64,000 nucleotides of DNA from positions 691,703 to 755,702 of the forward strand of contig NZ_QPIB01000009.1 of NCBI RefSeq assembly GCF_003671765.1, given 5' to 3'. The notes beneath the pieces were generated by a model that was not told the origin of the DNA, did no database searches, and saw only the letters and a list, made by a program, of their open reading frames with translations. The position numbers and the translations under genes were made by a program. This DNA is from Xenophilus sp. E41 (lineage in GTDB: Bacteria > Pseudomonadota > Gammaproteobacteria > Burkholderiales > Burkholderiaceae_C). The stretch's first letter is position 1; each line of letters starts with the position of its first letter. Below are positions 58,261 through 64,000 of this stretch, one piece after another.

Positions 58261-61200
58261 ATTTCCCCCGCTTCTTCATCAACCGGCCGATCTTCGCCAT
58301 CGTCCTGTCGGTGCTGATGCTGATCGCGGGCGCGATCAGCTATTTCCAGCTCCCCCTGAGCGAGTACCCCCAGGTCACGCCGCCGACGGTGCAGGTCACC
58401 GCCAGCTATCCCGGCGCCAACCCGCAGGTGATCGCCGACACCGTGGCATCGCCGCTGGAGCAGGCGGTCAACGGCGTGGAAGGCATGATGTACATGCAGT
58501 CCCAGATGTCCACGGACGGGCGGATGGTGCTGACCATCTCGTTCGAGCAGCACATCGACCCCGACGTCGCGCAGATCCAGGTGCAGAACCGCGTCTCACG
58601 CGCGCTGCCCCGGTTGCCGCCCGAGGTCCAGCGCATCGGCGTGGTCACCGACAAGACCGCGCCCGATATTCTCATGGTGGTGCATATGCTCTCGCCGGGG
58701 GACCGCTACGACCCGCTGTACGTGTCCAACTACGCGATGCTCAACGTGCGCGACGAACTGGCGCGCCTGCCGGGCATCGCCAACGTGATCATCGGCGGTG
58801 AAGGCGAGTACGCAATGCGCGTCTGGCTCGACCCCGAGAAGGTCGCATCGCGGGGCATGACCGCCAGCGATGTGGTCGCCGCCATCCGCGAGCAGAACGT
58901 GCAGGTCGCAGCCGGCTCGATCGGCCAGCAGCCGAATGCGTCGGCCGCCTTCCAGGTCAGCGTCAATGCGCTGGGGCGCCTGACCACCGAAGAGCAGTTC
59001 GGCGACATCGTGATCAAGGCCGGCGCCAACGGCCAGGTGACCCGCCTGCGCGACGTCGCACGCCTGGAACTGGGCTCGGACAACTACACCATGCGCGGCC
59101 AGCTCGACGGCGAGAACGCGGTCGGCCTGCAAATCCTGATGACGCCCGGCTCCAATGCCCTGGACACGTCCAGCGCGGTGCGCGCGACGATGGAGCGGCT
59201 GCAGGCCAAGTTCCCCGAAGGCATCGAGTACAAGATCCCCTACGACCCCACAGTCTTCGTGCGCGCCTCGCTCCAGTCCGTCGCCGTCACGCTGCTGGAG
59301 GCCATCCTCCTGGTGGTGATCGTGGTGGTGCTGTTCCTGCAATCTTGGCGCGCGTCGATCATTCCACTGATCGCCGTGCCGGTCTCGCTGGTCGGCACGT
59401 TCGCGGTGATGCACATGTTCGGCTTCTCGCTGAACACGCTGTCGCTGTTTGGCCTCGTGCTCTCCATCGGCATCGTGGTGGATGACGCCATCGTGGTGGT
59501 GGAGAACGTGGAGCGCCACATGGCGCTGGGCGAATCGCCCAAGGATGCGGCGCGCAAGGCGATGGATGAAGTGACTGGCCCGATCCTGGCCATCACCTCG
59601 GTGCTGGCAGCGGTCTTCATCCCCTCGGCGTTCCTGTCGGGGCTGCAGGGCGAGTTCTATCGCCAGTTCGCGCTGACCATCGCGTTCTCGACCATCCTGT
59701 CGGCGATCAACTCGCTTACGCTGTCGCCAGCGCTGGCCGCCATCCTGCTCAAGCCGCACCACGGCGCGGCCAAGCCCGATCGTCTCACGCGCATCATCGA
59801 CGGCGTGTTCGGCGGCTTCTTCCGCCGCTTCAACCGCTTCTTCGATCGCGCCTCGAATTCCTACGTCGGGGGCGTGCGCCGCGCGGTGCGCGGCAGCGCC
59901 ATCGTGCTGCTGCTCTACGTCGGCTTCCTGGGCCTGACCTGGCTGGGCTTCCACAAGGTGCCTGCGGGCTTCGTGCCGGCCCAGGACAAGTACTATCTCG
60001 TGGGCATCGCCCAGCTTCCGACCGGCGCCTCGCTGGATCGCACCGAGGCGGTCGTCAAGGAGATGACCAAGATCGCACTGGCTGAGCCGGGCGTCGAGAG
60101 CGTGGTGGCCTTCCCGGGCCTGTCGGTCAATGGACCGGTGAACCAGCCGAACACCGCGCTGATGTTCGCCATGCTCAAGCCCTTCGATGAGCGCAAGGAC
60201 CCGTCGCTGTCGGCCTTCGCCATCCAGGGCAAGCTCATGGGCAAGTTCAGCCAGATCCCGGACGGCTTCGTTGGCATCTTCCCGCCGCCGCCGGTGCCGG
60301 GCCTGGGTTCGATGGGCGGCTTCAAGCTGCAGATCGAGGACCGGGCGGGCCTGGGTCCCGAGGCGCTTGCGCAGGCACAGGGCCAGATCATGGGCAAGGC
60401 CATGCAGGCGCCCGAGCTGGCGAACATGCTCGCCAGCTTCCAGACCAATGCGCCGCAGTTGCAGGTGGACATCGACCGGGTGAAGGCCAAGTCGCAGGGC
60501 GTATCGCTGACCGAGGTGTTCGACACCCTGCAGGTCAACCTTGGCTCGCTCTACGTCAACGACTTCAACCGCTTCGGTCGCACCTACCGGGTCATGGCCC
60601 AGGCCGATGCGCAGTTCCGCATGCAGGCTGAGGACATAGGCATGCTCAAGGTGCGCAATGCAGCGGGCGACATGATCCCGCTGAGCGCGATCGCGACCAT
60701 CGAGCGCAGTTCCGGCCCCGACCGGGTGATGCATTACAACGGCTTTCCCTCGGCCGACATCAGCGGCGGGCCAGCGCCGGGCTACTCGTCCGGCCAGGCC
60801 ACCGCCGCGATTGAGAAGATCGTGAGCGAATCGCTGCCGGACGGTATGACCTACGAATGGACGGACCTGACTTTCCAGGAAAAACGGGTTGGCAACACGG
60901 CGATCTACATCTTCGCGCTGGCGGTGCTGCTCGCCTTCCTGTTCCTGGCGGCCCAGTACAACAGTTGGTCGCTGCCGTTCGCTGTGCTGCTGATTGCACC
61001 CATGGCGCTGCTCTCGGCGATCGCCGGCGTCTGGCTCTCTGGGGGCGACAACAACATCTTCACGCAGATCGGTTTCGTGGTGCTGGTCGGCCTGGCTGCC
61101 AAGAACGCGATCCTGATCGTGGAGTTCGCCCGCGCGAAGGAAAGCGAAGGGGCCGATCCGCTGGCAGCCGTGCTCGAAGCCGCGCGCTTGCGGCTGCGCC

Positions 61201-61433
61201 CGATCTTGATGACGTCGTTCGCCTTCATCGCTGGCGTGGTGCCGCTGGTGCTGGCCAGCGGTGCGGGCGCCGAGATGCGCCACGCCATGGGCATCGCGGT
61301 GTTCGCCGGCATGCTGGGCGTGACGGTATTCGGCCTGGTGCTGACGCCGGTGTTCTACGTTGTGGTGCGCAAGCTGGCGCTGCGCCGCGAAGCGCGCCAT
61401 GCCCGTGGCGGCATGACCGACCAGCACGCATGA
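58257..61433 (+). CDS. RND multidrug efflux pump (MexF-like, HAE1)
   Basis: 1058 aa. N-terminus MNFPRFFINRPIFAIVLSVL; porter region TPPTVQVTASYPGANPQVIA; TM4 SIGIVVDDAIVVVENVERHM with the proton-relay Asp pair; C-terminal LVGLAAKNAILIVEFARAKE. Typical HAE1 drug/solvent pump (chloramphenicol, quinolones for MexF) rather than a metal pump, an outlier in this metal cargo. Confidence 0.93.
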   Translation: MNFPRFFINRPIFAIVLSVLMLIAGAISYFQLPLSEYPQVTPPTVQVTASYPGANPQVIADTVASPLEQAVNGVEGMMYMQSQMSTDGRMVLTISFEQHIDPDVAQIQVQNRVSRALPRLPPEVQRIGVVTDKTAPDILMVVHMLSPGDRYDPLYVSNYAMLNVRDELARLPGIANVIIGGEGEYAMRVWLDPEKVASRGMTASDVVAAIREQNVQVAAGSIGQQPNASAAFQVSVNALGRLTTEEQFGDIVIKAGANGQVTRLRDVARLELGSDNYTMRGQLDGENAVGLQILMTPGSNALDTSSAVRATMERLQAKFPEGIEYKIPYDPTVFVRASLQSVAVTLLEAILLVVIVVVLFLQSWRASIIPLIAVPVSLVGTFAVMHMFGFSLNTLSLFGLVLSIGIVVDDAIVVVENVERHMALGESPKDAARKAMDEVTGPILAITSVLAAVFIPSAFLSGLQGEFYRQFALTIAFSTILSAINSLTLSPALAAILLKPHHGAAKPDRLTRIIDGVFGGFFRRFNRFFDRASNSYVGGVRRAVRGSAIVLLLYVGFLGLTWLGFHKVPAGFVPAQDKYYLVGIAQLPTGASLDRTEAVVKEMTKIALAEPGVESVVAFPGLSVNGPVNQPNTALMFAMLKPFDERKDPSLSAFAIQGKLMGKFSQIPDGFVGIFPPPPVPGLGSMGGFKLQIEDRAGLGPEALAQAQGQIMGKAMQAPELANMLASFQTNAPQLQVDIDRVKAKSQGVSLTEVFDTLQVNLGSLYVNDFNRFGRTYRVMAQADAQFRMQAEDIGMLKVRNAAGDMIPLSAIATIERSSGPDRVMHYNGFPSADISGGPAPGYSSGQATAAIEKIVSESLPDGMTYEWTDLTFQEKRVGNTAIYIFALAVLLAFLFLAAQYNSWSLPFAVLLIAPMALLSAIAGVWLSGGDNNIFTQIGFVVLVGLAAKNAILIVEFARAKESEGADPLAAVLEAARLRLRPILMTSFAFIAGVVPLVLASGAGAEMRHAMGIAVFAGMLGVTVFGLVLTPVFYVVVRKLALRREARHARGGMTDQHA

Positions 61434-61453
61434 CGGCCAGGAGGACATACGAC

Positions 61454-62959
61454 ATGAAAACATCTTTCGCATTCACACGACCCGCCAGGACGCTGGCGCC
61501 GCTCGCCCTCGCGGCGGCGCTGGCTGGCTGCTCCATGGCACCGAAGTATGACCGGCCCGCAGCGCCGATCGACACGGCCTATCCCTCGGGCGCGGCCTAT
61601 GTGGAACTGGCGGCCGCGACGCCCGACGACGCGATCACGGCCGAGATCGGTTGGCGGGACTTCTTCCGCGACCCGCTGCTGCAGCAGTTGATCGGCATTT
61701 CGCTGGAGAACAACCGCGACATGCACAAAGCCGCGCTCAACGTGGAGGCGGCTCAGGCGCTGTACCGTATCCAGCGTGCCGAGATGCTGCCGAACCTGGG
61801 CGTTTCCGCCCGCGGCGCGTCAGAGCGCGTACCGGCCGACCTCAGTACCACGGGGCAAAGCGACGTGCTCCGGCGCTACGACGTGGCCGGGGTGACGGCC
61901 GCCTGGGAGCTGGACCTGTGGGGCCGCATCCGCAGCCTCAACGACCGGGCGCTGGCGTCCTACCTGGCCCTCGACGAGACCCGCATCGCCACGCAGATGA
62001 GCCTGGTGTCCGAGGTGGCCAGCGCCTACCTCACGCTGCGCGCCGACCAGGAACTGCTGCGCCTGACGAGCGACACCCTCGCCACACAGAAGCGCTCCTA
62101 TGACCTGACCACCCAACTGGTGGAAGCGGGAAATTCCACGCAGCTCGACCTGCGCCGCGCGGAGATCGCGCTGCGCACCGCCGAGGCCAACCGCGCCGCC
62201 TACACGCGGCAGGCGGCCAAGGACCGCAACGCGCTGGTGCTGCTGCTGGGCCAGCCGCTGACGCCGGAGCTGTCCCGGCAGCTTGACGAGGCCGTGGCGC
62301 TGCCGGACGACATCGTGCCGACCGACCTGCCGAGCGGCCTGCCGTCCGAACTGCTCGCGCGTCGGCCGGACATCCGCGCCGCCGAGCAGATGCTGATCGG
62401 CGCCAACGCCAACATCGGCGCGGCGCGGGCCGCGTTCTTCCCGACGATTAGCCTCACGGGCTCGGCGGGCACGGCCAGCGCTTCGCTGGACGGCCTGTTC
62501 GATTCGGGCTCGCGGGCCTGGAGCTTCCTGCCGCAGATCACGCTGCCCATCTTCCGCGGCGGCGCGTTGCGAGCCAATCTGGACGTGGCACAGGTACAAA
62601 AGAGGATCGAAATCGCCAACTACGAGAAGTCTATCCAGGCGGCCTTTGCTGAGGTGGCTGACGGCTTGGCGGGCAAGCGCACGCTTGATGAGCAGATCCG
62701 CTCGGAGCAGCTCCTGGTAGCGGCTAGCCAGAAAGCCTACCAACTAGCCGAGCAACGCTTCCAGGAAGGCGTGGACGACAACCTCACCTTGCTCGATGCG
62801 CAACGCACACAGTACGGTGCGCAGCAGACCCTGGTGCGCACGCGCCTGACGCGGCTGAACAACCTCATCCACCTCTACAAGGCGCTGGGTGGCGGCTGGA
62901 CTGAGCACACGGTGCAATCGGGCGCCACCGGGCAACCATCCGCCCGGTCGCCGGGATAA
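61454..62959 (+). CDS. RND outer-membrane channel lipoprotein (OprN/NodT-like)
   Basis: 501 aa. Lipobox ALAGCSM (Cys near residue 27), then MAPKYDRPAAPIDTAY as in NodT-family channels. Two OEP repeats with GVTAAWELDLWGRIRSLNDR and FPTISLTGSAGTASASLDGL. It completes the tripartite pump, 20 bp after the permease. Confidence 0.92.
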   Translation: MKTSFAFTRPARTLAPLALAAALAGCSMAPKYDRPAAPIDTAYPSGAAYVELAAATPDDAITAEIGWRDFFRDPLLQQLIGISLENNRDMHKAALNVEAAQALYRIQRAEMLPNLGVSARGASERVPADLSTTGQSDVLRRYDVAGVTAAWELDLWGRIRSLNDRALASYLALDETRIATQMSLVSEVASAYLTLRADQELLRLTSDTLATQKRSYDLTTQLVEAGNSTQLDLRRAEIALRTAEANRAAYTRQAAKDRNALVLLLGQPLTPELSRQLDEAVALPDDIVPTDLPSGLPSELLARRPDIRAAEQMLIGANANIGAARAAFFPTISLTGSAGTASASLDGLFDSGSRAWSFLPQITLPIFRGGALRANLDVAQVQKRIEIANYEKSIQAAFAEVADGLAGKRTLDEQIRSEQLLVAASQKAYQLAEQRFQEGVDDNLTLLDAQRTQYGAQQTLVRTRLTRLNNLIHLYKALGGGWTEHTVQSGATGQPSARSPG

Positions 62960-63008
62960 GGGCTATGCGCAACGGCGGCGTTCCCCATCGTTGCGCACGG
63001 AGAACCGG

Positions 63009-63395
63009 ATGAGGATCGGTGAACTTGCGCGCTTGACGGGCACCCCCCCGGAGAACATTCGGTTCTACGAGCGGGAGGGCCTGTTGCAAGCCCCGGAGCG
63101 GTCACGCAACAACTATCGGCGCTATGGCCCGGCCCATGTCGAACGGCTTCACCTGATTCGCAACTACCGTGCCTCGGGAATCGGCCTGGATGACGTGCGC
63201 CGCCTACTGGGTTGGGCACATGAGGGGTTCCTGGAACCTGAGCTGCTAAGGCAGGCTGTCCAAGGCCATCTCGCCTGTGTTGAGGAACGCATGGAGCAAC
63301 TGATCCAGGTGAAAGAGCACCTGCTCGCATTGGCCCTGCACGGTGCTGCTTCCGCCGGGGCTTCCGAGGATGGACCGGCTCGCGATGGTTCGTGA
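63009..63395 (+). CDS. MerR-family regulator lacking metal-binding cysteines
   Basis: 128 aa. HTH MRIGELARLTGTPPENIRFY EREGLL, then NNYRRYGPAHVERLHLIRNY and GIGLDDVRRLLGW, resembling CadR/ZntR-type proteins. Only one Cys (Cys90) is present, and nothing corresponds to Cys79, Cys112 or Cys119/120 of metal sensors. It ends soon after the dimer helix. It may sense a drug or another signal. It follows the efflux operon by 49 bp and likely acts at the 19-bp-spacer promoter at 56856. Confidence 0.85.
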   Translation: MRIGELARLTGTPPENIRFYEREGLLQAPERSRNNYRRYGPAHVERLHLIRNYRASGIGLDDVRRLLGWAHEGFLEPELLRQAVQGHLACVEERMEQLIQVKEHLLALALHGAASAGASEDGPARDGS

Positions 63396-63411
63396 GCATC
63401 GCATGTCCATA

Positions 63412-63433
63412 TAACTGAATATATATTCATGCG
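63412..63433. promoter_or_regulatory. ArsR/SmtB-type operator before the terminal MFS gene
   Basis: TGAA-TATATA-TTCA (63416-63429) inside an AT-rich stretch with a following GTGTAATATTT. Same core and spacing as at 51653 and 53293. It lies 45 bp before the ATG at 63475. Confidence 0.72.
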
Positions 63434-63474
63434 TGTAATATTTCCGGCCAGACAAACGAATAAGAAAGACGCCC

Positions 63475-64000
63475 ATGACCGACCAGAGCATCACGCGCCG
63501 AAACATCGGCGTTCTCACCGCCGCGCAGGCGCTCGGCGGCGCCAGCGCGCCCATCGTGATGTCGCTGGGTGGGCTGGTCGGCCAGCAGCTTGCCAAGAAT
63601 TCGGCCTGGATCACCTTGCCCGTGAGTCTGTTCGGCCTGGGTCTTGCCATCGGCACCTTGCCTGCCGCCTTCATCATGCGGCACCATGGCCGCCGCAACG
63701 GATACGTGGTGGGGGTCGGCTTCGGCGTGGCCTCGGGCCTGATCGCCGCGTTGGGCATCATGCTGGCCTCGTTCTGGATCTTCTGCGCCGGCACCTTCCT
63801 GGCGGGCTTCTACGGCGCGTATGTGCAGAGCTACCGCTTCGCAGCCGCCGACACCGCCGAGGACGCGCTTAAGGCCAAGGCCATTTCCTGGGTCATGGTG
63901 GGCGGTCTCGCGGGCGCCATCATCGGGCCGCAGTTGGTGATCTTCACGCGCGATGCGGTAGCGGGCACGCCCTACGTTGGCAGCTTCCTCAGCCAGGCGC
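63475..64000 (+). CDS. MFS transporter, cut by window end
   Basis: 175 residues from MTDQSITRRNIGVLTAAQAL are visible, with at least five hydrophobic helices and the MFS loop 2-3 motif FIMRHHGRRNGYVVGVGFGV. The frame is open to the window edge. Its TGAA-N6-TTCA operator suggests metal-controlled expression. Substrate unknown; a YfcJ/NarK-like or metal exporter role cannot be told from this part. Confidence 0.85.
   Translation, partial: MTDQSITRRNIGVLTAAQALGGASAPIVMSLGGLVGQQLAKNSAWITLPVSLFGLGLAIGTLPAAFIMRHHGRRNGYVVGVGFGVASGLIAALGIMLASFWIFCAGTFLAGFYGAYVQSYRFAAADTAEDALKAKAISWVMVGGLAGAIIGPQLVIFTRDAVAGTPYVGSFLSQA

Overview
The window looks like a GC-rich betaproteobacterial chromosome, most likely Comamonadaceae (Variovorax/Acidovorax-like). 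This is inferred from the gene content (tig-clpP-clpX-lon, an acdR/acdS ACC-deaminase pair, split hpnCDE squalene genes), from two families of short dispersed palindromic repeats, and from the protein sequences. No search could be run, so the genus is a guess.

Region 1 (1-30.8 kb) is core chromosome. A sigma-54 activator (369-1892) stands upstream of a five-gene HAAT/Liv-type ABC importer plus an alpha/beta hydrolase (2300-8421). The importer has a well-formed -24/-12 promoter and a candidate upstream activator palindrome, and every gap inside it holds a long CGCGAAGG-rich inverted repeat. Then come a DUF1993 protein, acdR/acdS, ferrochelatase, a HAD phosphatase and an SH3b protein. The squalene genes hpnC, hpnD and hpnE follow, with a hipBA-like module lodged between hpnC and hpnD. 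After these are a Kup K+ transporter, a two-gene RND pump behind a strong promoter carrying a palindrome, tRNA-Leu(UAG), and the protease/chaperone block tig, clpP, clpX, lon.

Region 2 (30.8-64.0 kb, running off the right edge) begins directly after two identical tRNA-Gly(GCC) genes with a large (647 aa) tyrosine recombinase. It reads as the integrase end and cargo of an ICEclc/PAGI-2-like integrative element. After an integrase-proximal set of regulators (LysR-type, a LysR effector domain without HTH, Xre) and a scar of a deleted hpd/lrp pair, the cargo is almost entirely metal and efflux functions. There is a CueR-controlled copper module (copZ, glutaredoxin-MauE fusion, Isc-type ferredoxin, cueR, copA) and an alpha5-type ArsR/SmtB sensor. 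These are followed by lpdA and a czc/cus-like HME-RND operon flanked by two small His-rich periplasmic proteins. Next come a CsoR/InrS-like regulator with an NreB-like exporter, a CDF zinc transporter with a second ArsR/SmtB sensor, a triple-repeat secreted protein, and a CadA-type ATPase with two HMA domains and a His-rich linker. Last are a MexEF-OprN-like pump with a MerR regulator and the start of an MFS transporter.

The most distinctive regulatory pattern is a repeated TGAA-N6-TTCA palindrome before the CDF, the triple-repeat protein and the terminal MFS gene, with a degenerate copy before cadA. It matches the known ArsR/SmtB operator type and suggests one zinc/cadmium regulon driven by the two ArsR paralogues. 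The copper genes instead carry 19-bp-spacer MerR-type promoters. No conjugation genes or second attachment site are visible; they would lie beyond 64 kb.
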